Source: Gammaproteobacteria bacterium | GTDB lineage: Bacteria; Pseudomonadota; Gammaproteobacteria; Pseudomonadales; Pseudohongiellaceae | DNA length: 59,053 nt | NCBI GenBank assembly: GCA_030427065.1 | Contig: JAUHWU010000003.1 | Location: 1-59,053, forward strand | Direction of reading: 5' to 3' | Shown here: positions 19,190-28,228 of the stretch, one piece after another | How positions within the stretch are numbered: the first letter of the stretch is position 1 | How the letters are laid out: each line of letters begins with the position of its first letter | The notes under the pieces: model-generated | What the model was told of the DNA's origin: nothing | Seen by the model: the letters and a program-made list of their open reading frames with translations, nothing else | Databases searched by the model: none | Made by a program: the position numbers and the translations under genes

Positions 19190-20142
19190 CAGGGTAAAAC
19201 AACCTGAGCCGGCAAGCCTGATGGCAGGTCACTGGCCGTGTCAGGTAATTGAATTTCTGCCAGGTACATGAGTCGTGCACGCTCTTCCCGATTCAAGGCA
19301 TAGTAAGGCGTAAATGCCGGTTCCACTGTAATCCAGCGTACTTTTCCCTGCATGGGTCGTTCGATACCATCTACCCTGACAGTCAGGCTATCGCCAACAC
19401 TGATGCCGGCTCGATAGGGTTCGGGAATATACACTCTTGCAAAGGGGGCGCCTTCTGCCAAAACCATCGCCAGGGTAGCGCCCATATATACTCGTTCTCC
19501 CACATTCCAAGGCAGATTATCGAGAATGCCATCCCGCGTGGCATGAACGGTGAGGTTTTCCAGGTTTTGTTGCTCTCGTCGTAATTGCGATTTTGCGGCA
19601 TTGAGCTGCGCTTCGGCGAGGCGAATATCCTCTTCCCGAAACCCGGCGTTGAGAAGTGATAATTGATCCTGGGCTTCATTGAGAGCGGCCTGGCGACTGT
19701 CGCGCCGTGTCTGGGCTGTTTCCAGTTCGGCAGAAGCGGCCAGTTGTTGATTGACCAGTCGCTGGATACGGTTCATATCACGGGTAATTTCCAGCAGTGA
19801 GGCTTCGGCAGCTTCTACCCGTGCTTGTGCTGCCATAATTTCTTCGGGTCGGGTGCCATTGCGCATTTTGTCCAGCTTGGCCTGGAACTGCTGGACGTCG
19901 GCTTCTGCCCGGGCCACCACGGATTGCTGTAGGCTGTCATCCAGGCGTACCAGCAGGTCACCCTGCGAAACAAGTTGACCCTCTCGTATTGGTAATTCCA
20001 GGATGACTTCTGCCGCTGTGGCAGACAGGGTGATACGGTCACGTTCAAGAGTTCCGAGCGCCAGGTGATCATCGTTACCATCGCTACAGGCTGTTATGTA
20101 AAATACCAGGCCAGGGATCAGGAAGAGCTTGGTCCATCTCAT
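19189..20142 (-). CDS. HlyD-family membrane fusion lipoprotein (YbhG-like)
   Basis: A periplasmic adaptor linking the inner-membrane ABC pair to an outer-membrane channel. I chose the ATG at 20142: it has an AGGA ribosome site and gives a lipoprotein signal (MRWTKLFLIPG...FYITAC, Cys about residue 19). The longer frame upstream has no such logic. The protein shows a biotinyl-lipoyl half (LELPIREGQLVSQGDLLVRL), a long coiled-coil hairpin (about residues 70-180) and the second lipoyl half with DGILDNLPWNVGERV. Length is 317 residues. It heads the exporter operon. Confidence 0.9.
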   Translation of the reverse strand: MRWTKLFLIPGLVFYITACSDGNDDHLALGTLERDRITLSATAAEVILELPIREGQLVSQGDLLVRLDDSLQQSVVARAEADVQQFQAKLDKMRNGTRPEEIMAAQARVEAAEASLLEITRDMNRIQRLVNQQLAASAELETAQTRRDSRQAALNEAQDQLSLLNAGFREEDIRLAEAQLNAAKSQLRREQQNLENLTVHATRDGILDNLPWNVGERVYMGATLAMVLAEGAPFARVYIPEPYRAGISVGDSLTVRVDGIERPMQGKVRWITVEPAFTPYYALNREERARLMYLAEIQLPDTASDLPSGLPAQVVLP

Positions 20143-20204
20143 GGCAAAATCCTGTTGGAATTGGAGTTTCAACCAGTGTAATGCAGGTGAGCGTAGGAAC
20201 GAAG

Positions 20205-20248
20205 CCCAAAAAAAAGGCATCTGAGTCATGAGATTCAGATGCCCTTTT
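20205..20248 (-). terminator. Intrinsic terminator of the PQQ dehydrogenase gene
   Basis: A perfect 9-bp stem (GGCATCTGA at 20216-20224, TCAGATGCC at 20235-20243) has a 10-base loop. On the minus strand it is followed by a run of eight U. It lies between the dehydrogenase stop and the exporter operon, so the two are probably separate units. Confidence 0.88.
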
Positions 20249-20287
20249 ATTACAGATAAAGCCAAGGCTAAAAACCTGGCTTAGCGT

Positions 20288-22459
20288 TTATTCCATCAAG
20301 CCAGCTCTCAATGACAGTAGCCAGTTCTTGACCGCATCCACATCGTCTTCGGACAACAAGTGTCCCAGGTTAGGCATACCGCGACCGGCAAAAGCACCTT
20401 CGCGCACAACATTCTGGATGATGTCGTAAGTAGCCGGGGCAGCATAACGCAGATCAGCCAGCGCGCCGCCACTGGCACCACCGGCACCATGGCACAGCAT
20501 GCAATGGGTGGTGTACATATCTTCACCATGGGCAAGTACAGCCGGGTCATCATTAAACTCGATAGCGGTCAGCTGGGGTAAAGGCATACCTTCAACCGGA
20601 ATAATCTCGCTGCCACCGAGTCGGAAAGTCCAGAGTCGGCCTTCAGGTTTGTAGGCGCCACTGGAGTTTGGTCCGATCAGACCGCTGGAACCACCCCAAC
20701 CAACCAGAACAGAGACATACTGAATGCCATCCAGTTCATAGGTCATCGGAGCCGCCATGATGCCTACCCCCAGGTCAGCTTCCCAGACCAGTTCTCCAAA
20801 ATCAGCGGTAAACGCCCTGAAGTAACCATCAGCGCCACCCTGGAATACCAGGTTGCCGGCTGTGGCCAGAGTGCCGCCATTAATGGTAAAGTCATATTCC
20901 TTGACCCAGCGCGGTGCGCGGGCAACCGGATCCCAGGCCAGCAATACACCCGGGGAGTCATAAACCGGGCCAGTACCCCCGGCATATTCTTCATCAGGGC
21001 GCACGGCCTTATCTACCATAGTGCCCATTCCTATTCCCAGATTCCAGCCGGCACTTTCAACTTCCCAGTTTTCGTCATAGGAATAGGGGAATGCACCACC
21101 TTGCATGGTGGGAACATAAAGCAGGCCGGTATCCGGGCTGAAAGACATGGGATGCCAGTTATGGGCACCGGAAGGTCCCGGTGTCAGGAAAGAAATGGCA
21201 TCGTCATAACGTGCCTGGGGTGTTTCGATGGGGCGACCACTTTCCAGGTCGACACCTGAAGCCCAGGTGACCTGTGCATAGGGATCAGCATAAATCAGGT
21301 CGCCGGTCTCGGCATCCAGTACATAAAAGAAACCATTTTTCGGTGCCTGCATGACAACCTTGCGCGGTAAGCCATTAATGGTGATTTCAGTCAGCATCAG
21401 AGGCTGCACAGCGGTGTAATCAAAGTTATCCGCTGGTGTGGTCTGGTAATACCAGGCAACGCTGCCGTCATCTACATTGAGAGCAACAATGGAAGACAGA
21501 TAGAGGTTATCGCCAAATCCTTCACTGCGGTGTTCGTGGCTCCATGGCGATCCGTTGCCGGTGCCGACGTAGACCAGGCGGAGTTCCGGGTCATAGATAA
21601 TGGAGTCCCAGGGATTACCGCCACCGCCAGCTTCCCACCAGTTTCCGGCCCAGGTAGCGGCCGCAAATTCAACATCTTCATTCTCATAACCGTCGGCAGG
21701 ATTACCTGGTACTACCCAGAAGCGCCAATCGATATCGCCATTGTCGGGGTTATAGGCAGTGAGATAGCCGCGTGTACCCAGTTCAGCACCACCATTACCA
21801 ATCAGGACTTTTCCATCAGCAATTCGGGGAGCACCGGTAATGGTATAGGGTTTGCTTTGATCGACAGTCACTTCGCTCCAGACTACGTCTCCGGTAGCCG
21901 CGTCCAGGGCCACCAGGCGACCATCAATAATACCGGCAAATACCTTGTCGTCATAAATAGCCACACCACGGTTAACCACATCACAACAGGCTTTCCAGCC
22001 CAGAGACCGGTCTACCTGAGGGTCGTAACGCCAGAGTTCTTCCCCTGTGCGCGCATCCACAGCGAAAACCACAGACCAGGAAGCAGTCGCATACATAATG
22101 CCGTCGTGAACCAGGGGAGTGGCCTCCAGACCCCGGAATGAGCCGGTGTCATAGGTCCATGCCACGCCGAGATTTTGCACATTGGAATAATTGACCTGAT
22201 CAAGCGGGCTGAAACGGGTTTCACCAGGATCACGGCCATAGGACAGCCATTCCTCACCGCTGTTAGCGGCATTTGCCAGATTTTCATCGGTAACACCGCT
22301 TTGTATTGTCGCAGCCGTGGTCGAGGATGCCGGTGCTGTCGCGGCGGGTTCCGCGACCTCTGCGGATTCCTGTGAGCAGGCACTCAAACCAAGGAATAGC
22401 AGCGACATAACAGGCAATATAGCGCTGTTTCGAAGCCCTTTGAATTTACTAAACATCAT
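20288..22459 (-). CDS. PQQ-dependent quinohaemoprotein alcohol dehydrogenase, predicted lipoprotein
   Basis: A 723-residue dehydrogenase with an eight-bladed propeller that binds pyrroloquinoline quinone, plus a C-terminal cytochrome c domain with a CMLCH haem motif (about residue 655). The vicinal cysteine pair of this family is present (GWKACCDVVNRG). The active-site segment reads DNFDYTAVQP. The residue two after the catalytic Asp is Thr, not Asp, so a calcium form is more likely than a lanthanide form. The N-terminus (LLFLGLSACSQ) carries a lipobox, so the enzyme is likely membrane-anchored in the periplasm. Alcohols are the expected substrates. Electrons would leave through the cytochrome domain. 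Confidence 0.92.
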   Translation of the reverse strand: MMFSKFKGLRNSAILPVMSLLFLGLSACSQESAEVAEPAATAPASSTTAATIQSGVTDENLANAANSGEEWLSYGRDPGETRFSPLDQVNYSNVQNLGVAWTYDTGSFRGLEATPLVHDGIMYATASWSVVFAVDARTGEELWRYDPQVDRSLGWKACCDVVNRGVAIYDDKVFAGIIDGRLVALDAATGDVVWSEVTVDQSKPYTITGAPRIADGKVLIGNGGAELGTRGYLTAYNPDNGDIDWRFWVVPGNPADGYENEDVEFAAATWAGNWWEAGGGGNPWDSIIYDPELRLVYVGTGNGSPWSHEHRSEGFGDNLYLSSIVALNVDDGSVAWYYQTTPADNFDYTAVQPLMLTEITINGLPRKVVMQAPKNGFFYVLDAETGDLIYADPYAQVTWASGVDLESGRPIETPQARYDDAISFLTPGPSGAHNWHPMSFSPDTGLLYVPTMQGGAFPYSYDENWEVESAGWNLGIGMGTMVDKAVRPDEEYAGGTGPVYDSPGVLLAWDPVARAPRWVKEYDFTINGGTLATAGNLVFQGGADGYFRAFTADFGELVWEADLGVGIMAAPMTYELDGIQYVSVLVGWGGSSGLIGPNSSGAYKPEGRLWTFRLGGSEIIPVEGMPLPQLTAIEFNDDPAVLAHGEDMYTTHCMLCHGAGGASGGALADLRYAAPATYDIIQNVVREGAFAGRGMPNLGHLLSEDDVDAVKNWLLSLRAGLME

Positions 22460-22525
22460 GAATACTTCCCCTTTAACTTTAAAAACTTAGCCGACCAAGT
22501 CTACAACATAAATTAGTCCCAAGTC

Positions 22526-22574
22526 ACAAGTTACAAGTTACAAGTTACAAGTTACAAGTTACAAGTCTCAAGCT
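22526..22574. repeat. Heptanucleotide tandem repeat
   Basis: Five perfect copies of ACAAGTT (22526-22560) are followed by two imperfect ones (ACAAGTC, TCAAGCT). The array lies 66 bp upstream of the PQQ dehydrogenase start, within its likely promoter region. Length variation by slippage is plausible. Confidence 0.9.
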
Positions 22575-22673
22575 ACAAGGAACGGCCTTTAGTAAGTATC
22601 CGTATGAAAGGGCTTTGCCGAAATAATGACCGAAAATTATCAAGTTATTCCGTATCCACTTGAGACTTGTAAC
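22558..22673. repeat. 15-bp inverted repeat overlapping the heptamer array
   Basis: GTTACAAGTCTCAAG at 22558-22572 recurs as its exact reverse complement at 22659-22673. The second arm lies just downstream of the YugP-type gene (stop at 22697), which is read towards it. The 86-bp spacer has no gene. It may be a small interspersed element or hairpin. Confidence 0.85.
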
Positions 22674-22696
22674 TTTCGACTACCCGCCAGGCGCGT

Positions 22697-23380
22697 CTAG
22701 CGTCTGAGCATTTTTAGCCAGCGCCAGAAATTGAGCAGGCCGGACAGTGAGCTGGCCAGATAGGTGAGCGCGCAGGCTGCCAGGATACGCCGCGCCGCCC
22801 GATAATCATTTTTATTGATATATTGTCCGTCTCGCAGAATAGGCAAAGCGCGACCAAAACTGGCATCGAATTCCACCGGCAGGGTGACAAAATGTACAAG
22901 AGTATTCACCAGCATGCTCAACACCACCACCAGAAACAGGGCAGGGGCCAGGCGGGCACCGGCTGGCGTGAAGGCCACCAGAGGTAGTATCAGCAGCGCG
23001 AAACCGCCCACTCTTTCCAGTTTTTGTGCGGTTCTGACCATGGTAGTTCGTGTGGTGAGTGGTTTGTAGTTTTTAGCATGCTGCAAGGCATGGCCGAATT
23101 CATGGGCTGCAACAGCAATTGCGGTTAATGAGCGTTTATCCATATTGTCTTTGGATAAGCGAACGGCTTTGTCGGTCGGGTCATAGTGATCGCCCATATC
23201 AGTTGCTTCGATCTTGAGATAACCCATCTCAAACTTCTTGCGCAGGTGTTTGACCAGTTCCGCGCCTGTACCGGGAATATCATCGCGATGGCCGCTGTAC
23301 TTCTGCAGAATATGTTTTGCCCAATACTGGGGGCCCAGGATGAGAACAAACAGGATGATGCCAAGGATCAGGTAAATCAT
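22697..23380 (-). CDS. YugP-type membrane zinc metallopeptidase
   Basis: A 227-residue membrane protein with the zinc-binding HEFGHALQH motif (about residue 93) typical of the YugP/DUF zinc metallopeptidase family. It has an N-terminal helix (residues 2-20) and further helices near residues 125-175 and 203-218. The middle acidic segment VEFDAS supplies the usual third ligand region. Its biological role is not well known. It is followed by the intergenic repeats before the PQQ dehydrogenase and faces away from the oxygenase gene. Confidence 0.88.
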   Translation of the reverse strand: MIYLILGIILFVLILGPQYWAKHILQKYSGHRDDIPGTGAELVKHLRKKFEMGYLKIEATDMGDHYDPTDKAVRLSKDNMDKRSLTAIAVAAHEFGHALQHAKNYKPLTTRTTMVRTAQKLERVGGFALLILPLVAFTPAGARLAPALFLVVVLSMLVNTLVHFVTLPVEFDASFGRALPILRDGQYINKNDYRAARRILAACALTYLASSLSGLLNFWRWLKMLRR

Positions 23381-23563
23381 GAATAAAATAGATTGCTCAG
23401 GGAAAAAGTTTGCTGACTTATGATCAGTATCTCAGGGTATACAGTTAAAGCGTCATAATACAGCCCGAAGTATTCGTTGGTAATAAATCAGGTGCTGTTA
23501 TAATTTTATTTTAGTTCCCAGAAGTCGCAAACACACCCGGCTTTTCGACAAGCTTGCCATATT

Positions 23564-24268
23564 ATGCAAATCAAACCTGTACTTAATGCAGACCCACAAG
23601 CTCTGGCTTCCGCGTATCAGGGGGCAGAACCTTTCCCGCATATTGTGATAAACAATCTGTTTGAAAATGAAATTCTGGAAAAAGTGCGTGCTGTTTTTCC
23701 CAGACCCGATGGTATGGAGTGGCGGCGCTTTGATAACGCGGAAGAAAAAAAGCTTGGCTTCTGGCATACCTGCGACATTGACCCTTTTTTATATGACTTT
23801 CTGCAAGCGATGAATGCCCCCCCCATGCTTGGATTTCTTGAGCAACTAACGGGCATTGAAGGGCTTATTCCGGATCCTTATTTTGGTGGAGCCGGTTTGC
23901 ATCAGATCCTGCCCGGAGGCTTTTTGAAAGTGCATGTCGATTTTAATGTCCATCCCAAGCTGAATCTCGATCGACGGCTGAATATGCTGGTTTACCTGAA
24001 CAGGGACTGGCAGGAAGAGTGGGGTGGCCAGCTGGAATTATGGGATCGGGATGTCAGCCGTTGTTATGAAAAAATTGCACCGCTTTTTAATCGTACAGTG
24101 ATTTTCAACACCTCGGATACTTCCTATCATGGCCATCCCCATCCCCTGCAATGTCCGCAGGGCGAAAGCCGAAAGTCGCTGTCGTTTTACTATTACACGA
24201 ATGGACGTCCCGAAGCTGAGCGTTCTGAATCACACAGTACCTTGTTCACCAGGACGCCAAACGAATGA
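23564..24268 (+). CDS. 2-oxoglutarate/Fe(II)-dependent oxygenase (prolyl 4-hydroxylase-like)
   Basis: A 234-residue soluble oxygenase. The iron-binding His-x-Asp is in LKVHVDFNVHP (about residue 126), the distal His is in TSYHGHPHPL, and the 2-oxoglutarate arginine is in ESRKSLSFYYY. The N-terminal segment PFPHIVINNLFENEILE is typical of this subgroup. These enzymes hydroxylate proteins or small molecules. The gene overlaps the next one, a sulfotransferase, by four bases, so the two products likely act together, perhaps hydroxylating and then sulfating one target. That link is inference. Confidence 0.85.
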   Translation: MQIKPVLNADPQALASAYQGAEPFPHIVINNLFENEILEKVRAVFPRPDGMEWRRFDNAEEKKLGFWHTCDIDPFLYDFLQAMNAPPMLGFLEQLTGIEGLIPDPYFGGAGLHQILPGGFLKVHVDFNVHPKLNLDRRLNMLVYLNRDWQEEWGGQLELWDRDVSRCYEKIAPLFNRTVIFNTSDTSYHGHPHPLQCPQGESRKSLSFYYYTNGRPEAERSESHSTLFTRTPNE

Positions 24269-25044
24269 ACCAGAAAAGTCATGAAAAACTGCCTGACTTC
24301 TTTGTTCTGGGTGGCATGAAGTGTGGTACCACGTCATTGTTTAATTATCTCTCACAACATCCGGATATCCTTCTGCCTGAAGAAAAAGAGCTGCATTATT
24401 ACGATATACACCGTTACCAGGGGCAGACCCTGGCTGAATATCTTGAACGATTTCCCCGCAAGCAAGGCCGCCAAATAACGGGAGAGGCAACACCGTTTTA
24501 CCTGACTCATCCCCATTGTCCCGAGTGGATACATGGGGATTTTCCCCAGGCAAAATTTATCGTGATGATGAGAAATCCGGTTGATCGATTCTGGTCCCAG
24601 TTTAACCAGATGAAACGTTATCGGCATTATTCCGGCTCTGCAGAGGAGGCTATTGCTGCTGAGAAAAGCCGCGGCCAGGATCTATGGCAGGCCTTGCTGG
24701 CTGATCCTGAACTCTGCGTAGATGAGCTGAAAATGTGCTCTTTGCTGCGGCGTGGTTGTTATGCGGATCAGTTGGAAAACTGGCTTAAATGGTTTGATCG
24801 GGATCGGTTTTTATTACTTTTTACTGAGGATTTACTCAGAGACAGGGGTAATGTTGTCAATCAGGCGCTGGCGTTTCTTGGTTTCGATAAAGGCGCTGAT
24901 CTGAGGCTGGATAAACTGCATCATACGCAGGAGTATTCGCATATGACCGATAAGCTCAGACTTGAACTGGAGGATTTCTATGCTCCACATAATCGGCGCC
25001 TTGCTGACTTAATGCAGATCTCCCTGCCATGGTATGTCTATTAG
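24265..25044 (+). CDS. PAPS-dependent sulfotransferase
   Basis: A 259-residue sulfotransferase. The 5'-phosphosulfate loop is FVLGGMKCGTTSLFNYL (about residue 13) and the 3'-phosphate site is MRNPVDRFWSQFN (about residue 96). It looks like the heparan-sulfate-like sulfotransferase domain common in marine bacteria. It overlaps the oxygenase gene (ATGA), which indicates coupled translation. The acceptor is unknown. A different small sulfotransferase is found at 32162. Confidence 0.9.
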   Translation: MNQKSHEKLPDFFVLGGMKCGTTSLFNYLSQHPDILLPEEKELHYYDIHRYQGQTLAEYLERFPRKQGRQITGEATPFYLTHPHCPEWIHGDFPQAKFIVMMRNPVDRFWSQFNQMKRYRHYSGSAEEAIAAEKSRGQDLWQALLADPELCVDELKMCSLLRRGCYADQLENWLKWFDRDRFLLLFTEDLLRDRGNVVNQALAFLGFDKGADLRLDKLHHTQEYSHMTDKLRLELEDFYAPHNRRLADLMQISLPWYVY

Positions 25045-25334
25045 ACTGATCTTTTTAGCTCCTCCGGTTTTTCAAAAAATATTTCAAGCATTCAAAAATT
25101 GCCATGGTCGATATGCATAATAGTTGCTATTTTTTTAAATTAATGCCCGTCTTGGGGGGCGTAAAACCCGGATTTAAACACTGCCTGGAAAGGCATTCGT
25201 TTAAACCGGAGACGATTCAATTACTCTTTGTTTGTCAAAAAAAGGCTGATTAGAGGTAAATCTGGACTGTTTTTGCCAATATTTTCTTAATAAGCATGGC
25301 TTTTCTGAGGAATAACACAGTAAAACGTATTTAT
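25045..25334. other. Intergenic region upstream of the cold-shock gene
   Basis: About 290 bp without a gene between the sulfotransferase and the csp promoter. It is A/T-rich and includes AAACCCGGATTTAAAC near 25166. I saw no clear terminator for the sulfotransferase. Confidence 0.4.
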
Positions 25335-25363
25335 TTGACATAGAATGACAGTATTAGATTAAT
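25335..25363 (+). promoter_or_regulatory. Candidate sigma-70 promoter of the cold-shock gene
   Basis: A perfect -35 TTGACA at 25335-25340 is followed after 17 bp by ATTAAT at 25358-25363 as a possible -10. This would give a 5' leader of about 86 nt before csp. A leader is usual for cold-shock mRNAs that fold with temperature. Confidence 0.5.
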
Positions 25364-25455
25364 TCAGACTTGTTCTGGATTAGGTCTAAAGCTGCTTTAG
25401 CAATGGTGATAGCGATGGCAGCATTTTTTATTCACCACAACAAGATGATTATATT

Positions 25456-25662
25456 ATGAGTAAAGGTACAGTTAAGTGGTTTAATGCAGATAAAGGTTTT
25501 GGCTTTATCACTCCTGAAGATGGCGGCAAGGATTTATTTGTTCATCATTCTGAAATCGAAGCAGGTGGCGGTTACGCAACCCTGAATGATGGCCAGGAAG
25601 TTGAATTTGAAGTTGGTCAGGGTCAGAAAGGACCATGCGCTAATAAAGTAAAACCAGTATAA
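25456..25662 (+). CDS. Cold-shock protein, CspA family
   Basis: A 68-residue single-stranded nucleic acid chaperone. The RNA-binding motifs are [11 protein letters not shown] (RNP1-like, residues 14-24) and DLFVHHSEI (RNP2-like). Its length and [18 protein letters not shown] start are typical of the CspA family. It is monocistronic, with its own promoter candidate and a strong terminator, consistent with tight control of its mRNA. Confidence 0.96.
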   Translation: MSKGTVKWFNADKGFGFITPEDGGKDLFVHHSEIEAGGGYATLNDGQEVEFEVGQGQKGPCANKVKPV

Positions 25663-25756
25663 GTAGTACGCTGGTACAAGAAGAATAAAATTACGCTAAA
25701 GAACTATTTGTAATATTGCAGTATCTGCAATAAATACATTTTTAGAAGTACTACTG

Positions 25757-25794
25757 AAAGGGTGCATAAGGATTTCTTTATGCACCCTTTTTTT
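25757..25794 (+). terminator. Intrinsic terminator of the cold-shock gene
   Basis: A perfect 13-bp stem (AAAGGGTGCATAA at 25757-25769 and TTATGCACCCTTT at 25778-25790) with an 8-base loop runs into a T tract. It lies about 95 bp after the csp stop. Confidence 0.92.
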
Positions 25795-25860
25795 ATCCAG
25801 CTTTTATCCGGATTTTATCCTGCTTTCCTGAAGGCCTCTCTACGATGTATCCTTGCCTGA

Positions 25861-26703
25861 ATGAAAGATAACCATAATCACACTGCCCGCATAGTCTATG
25901 TACCTCATGGCGGTGGTCCCATGCCATTATTAAAAGATCCCGGGCATGCCAGGTTAATTCGGTTTCTGCAGTCTTTCCCTGAAACAATTAAACGCCCGGA
26001 TGCTATCCTGATTATCAGTGCGCACTGGGAGGAGTCCTGTCCGACCCTGACCAGCGCAGTCACCCCGCAGTTGATTTATGACTATGGTGGTTTTCCACCT
26101 GAGTCTTATGCCATTCAATACCCGGCGCCGGGGAGTCCCCATCTATGTAATGAAATTGCAGAATTACTGCAGTCTCAATCCATGCCGACAAGGCTCGATG
26201 ACCTGCGTGGATTTGATCATGGCATGTTTGTTCCTTTGAAACTCATGTACCCGCAAGCCGATATACCCTGTATCCAGCTTTCCCTGCTCAATAACCTTAA
26301 TGCACAGGACCATATTGCTTTTGGTAAAGCGCTTGCGCCTTTGCAAGAAAAAAATATTCTGATTGTCGGGTCAGGAATGTCTTTTCATAATCTGCGTTCG
26401 TTCTTTGTGCCTGGCCTGGTGAGTGAAGAGGAAAACCTTGCTTTTGATACCTGGTTGAGAGAAACCTGCAGCAGTGAAATCCTGACGCTAAAACAAAGAG
26501 AGGACCGGCTGGTCAATTGGCAGCAGGCTCCTGCGGCGCTGAAATGTCACCCCAGGCCTGAACATCTGTTACCGCTGCATGTATGTTTTGGAATCGCTTG
26601 CAGCAGTGACAATCCGGACAATGGTAGTGTCGCAAGTGCCAATGCTGAGATAGTGTTCAGTGATGAAGTAATGGGGCGACGTGTCAGCGGATTTTTGTGG
26701 TAA
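25861..26703 (+). CDS. Class III extradiol ring-cleavage dioxygenase, DODA-type (YgiD-like)
   Basis: A 280-residue member of the LigB/DODA family, which opens catechol-type rings (4,5-DOPA dioxygenase in the best-studied cases). Metal-binding residues are likely in VPHGGGP (about residue 19), SAHWEES (about residue 58) and FDHGMFVPL (about residue 122). A C-terminal HPRPEHLLPLHV supplies the last histidines. E. coli YgiD has the same layout. It stands alone between csp and ahcY, so the physiological substrate cannot be told from context. Confidence 0.87.
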   Translation: MKDNHNHTARIVYVPHGGGPMPLLKDPGHARLIRFLQSFPETIKRPDAILIISAHWEESCPTLTSAVTPQLIYDYGGFPPESYAIQYPAPGSPHLCNEIAELLQSQSMPTRLDDLRGFDHGMFVPLKLMYPQADIPCIQLSLLNNLNAQDHIAFGKALAPLQEKNILIVGSGMSFHNLRSFFVPGLVSEEENLAFDTWLRETCSSEILTLKQREDRLVNWQQAPAALKCHPRPEHLLPLHVCFGIACSSDNPDNGSVASANAEIVFSDEVMGRRVSGFLW

Positions 26704-26738
26704 GAAAAAAGCTGGCAGCCAATAAAGAAGTCAGGAAT

Positions 26739-26763
26739 AAAAAAAGGGCGCCCGCAGGCGCCC
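26739..26763 (-). terminator. Intrinsic terminator of ahcY
   Basis: A perfect GGGCGCC/GGCGCCC stem (26746-26752, 26757-26763) with a 4-base loop is followed on the minus strand by seven U. It lies 34 bp after the ahcY stop and also sits at the end of the convergent dioxygenase gene. Confidence 0.9.
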
Positions 26764-26778
26764 TCACTATTTCCATCT

Positions 26779-26799
26779 TTATTATTATTATTATTATTA
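26779..26799 (-). repeat. Seven tandem in-frame TAA stop codons at the end of ahcY
   Basis: The ahcY stop codon (26797-26799) is the first of seven consecutive TAA triplets on the minus strand, all in the ahcY frame. It is a trinucleotide microsatellite; it makes termination very robust and may have grown by slippage. Confidence 0.95.
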
Positions 26800-28176
26800 G
26801 TATTTGTAGTTTTCTGGTTTAAATGGGCCTTCGATCGGAATACCAAGGTATTCTGATTGCTGCTTGGTCATTCTGGTAATGACGCCGCCAAAACCTTTAA
26901 CCATGCATGCTGCCACTTCTTCATCCAGAGCTTTCGGCAAAACCTCAACTTTCAGGTTAGCCTTTTTAAAAGACTCGTCCAGATCAGCAAACTTTCGTTC
27001 CCAAAGATACATTTGGGCCAGTACCTGGTTGGAGAAAGAGCCATCCATGATGCGGGAAGGGTGACCAGTAGCATTACCCAGATTGATAAGTCGACCTTCA
27101 GAAAGCAGGATCAGATAGTCTTCATTACCCTCTGCATCCTTGCCTCGAATAACCTTATGAACCTGCGGTTTGATTTCTTCCAGCTCCCAATGCTCTCGCA
27201 TATAGGCAGTATTGATCTCACTATCAAAGTGACCAATGTTACAAACCACGGCAGTTGATTTAAGGGCCATCAGCATATTCTTGTCACAGACATCGACATT
27301 ACCGGTTGTGGTAACGATCAGGTCTGTATTCTGCAGTAGTGCTTTATTGATGCAGTCTGGCTTGCCGGTGTTAATACCGTCTATATAAGGCGAAACAACT
27401 TCATAGCCGTCCATGCAGGCCTGCATGGCACAGATTGGGTCGATTTCACTAATCTTAACAATCATGCCTTCCTGATTGAGGCTCTGTGCTGAGCCCTTGC
27501 CCACATCACCATAACCTACTACCAGGGCTTTCTTGCCCGATAGCAGCATGTCAGTACCACGCTTGATGCCATCATTCAGGCTGTGACGACAGCCGTACTT
27601 GTTGTCGTTCTTTGACTTGGTGATAGAGTCATTTACATTAATTGCAGGTACCTTAAGAGTACCTTTCGCCAGCATTTCTAACAGGCGATGCACACCGGTA
27701 GTGGTTTCTTCAGTGATGCCATGAACATTATCAAGAATTTCAGGATACTTGTTGTGAGCCATGGAAGTCAGGTCGCCACCATCGTCCAGAAGCATGTTGC
27801 AGTCCCAGGGTTTGCCATCCTTGAGGATAGTCTGCTCAATACACCACTCGGCTTCTTCTTCGGTCTGGCCTTTCCAGGCATAGACAGCAACACCTGCAGC
27901 AGCCATGGCAGCAGCGGCATGATCCTGTGTTGAGAAAATATTACAGGATGACCAGCGTACTTCTGCGCCCAGAGCCATCAGTGTTTCAATCAGAACGGCT
28001 GTCTGAATTGTCATGTGGATACAGCCAATGATTTTTGCACCTGCTAATGGCTTGCTGTCACCATATTTGGCTCGTAGCGTCATTAGTGAAGGCATCTCTG
28101 CTTCCGCCAGAGTGATTTCCTTGCGACCAAATTCGGCAAGGCCAATGTCGGCAACTTTATAATCTTCTTTGCTCAT
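26797..28176 (-). CDS. ahcY: S-adenosylhomocysteine hydrolase
   Basis: AhcY splits S-adenosylhomocysteine, the by-product of methyl transfer, into adenosine and homocysteine, using bound NAD. The 459-residue protein has the NAD-binding loop [15 protein letters not shown] (about residue 225) and conserved stretches [13 protein letters not shown] and [13 protein letters not shown]. The C-terminus FKPENYKY is the usual family end, with the conserved Lys-Tyr. An AAGGAAA ribosome site lies close to the start and next to a hairpin in the metK-ahcY gap. It is downstream of metK on the same strand, forming part of a methyl cycle. Confidence 0.97.
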   Translation of the reverse strand: MSKEDYKVADIGLAEFGRKEITLAEAEMPSLMTLRAKYGDSKPLAGAKIIGCIHMTIQTAVLIETLMALGAEVRWSSCNIFSTQDHAAAAMAAAGVAVYAWKGQTEEEAEWCIEQTILKDGKPWDCNMLLDDGGDLTSMAHNKYPEILDNVHGITEETTTGVHRLLEMLAKGTLKVPAINVNDSITKSKNDNKYGCRHSLNDGIKRGTDMLLSGKKALVVGYGDVGKGSAQSLNQEGMIVKISEIDPICAMQACMDGYEVVSPYIDGINTGKPDCINKALLQNTDLIVTTTGNVDVCDKNMLMALKSTAVVCNIGHFDSEINTAYMREHWELEEIKPQVHKVIRGKDAEGNEDYLILLSEGRLINLGNATGHPSRIMDGSFSNQVLAQMYLWERKFADLDESFKKANLKVEVLPKALDEEVAACMVKGFGGVITRMTKQQSEYLGIPIEGPFKPENYKY

Positions 28177-28196
28177 AATCTCGTGTTTCCTTTAAT

Positions 28197-28228
28197 AAAA
28201 AGGTCAGGGTAATGACTTACGCTGACCT
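28197..28228 (-). terminator. Hairpin with U-run just before ahcY: metK terminator or attenuator
   Basis: On the minus strand, AGGTCAG and CTGACCT pair around a further 4-bp GTAA/TTAC stem and a TGAC loop; a single G/G (C/C) mismatch separates the two parts. A run of U follows at once and the ahcY ribosome site lies only about 10 bases beyond. It may be the metK terminator with ahcY transcribed from a promoter in between, or a regulatory attenuator. The rest of the gap does not match the SAH riboswitch as I know it. Confidence 0.65.

Noticed and set aside
22519-22580. CRISPR array from the repeated ACAAGTT units
   Set aside because: The units are contiguous heptamers without spacers; it is a simple tandem repeat.
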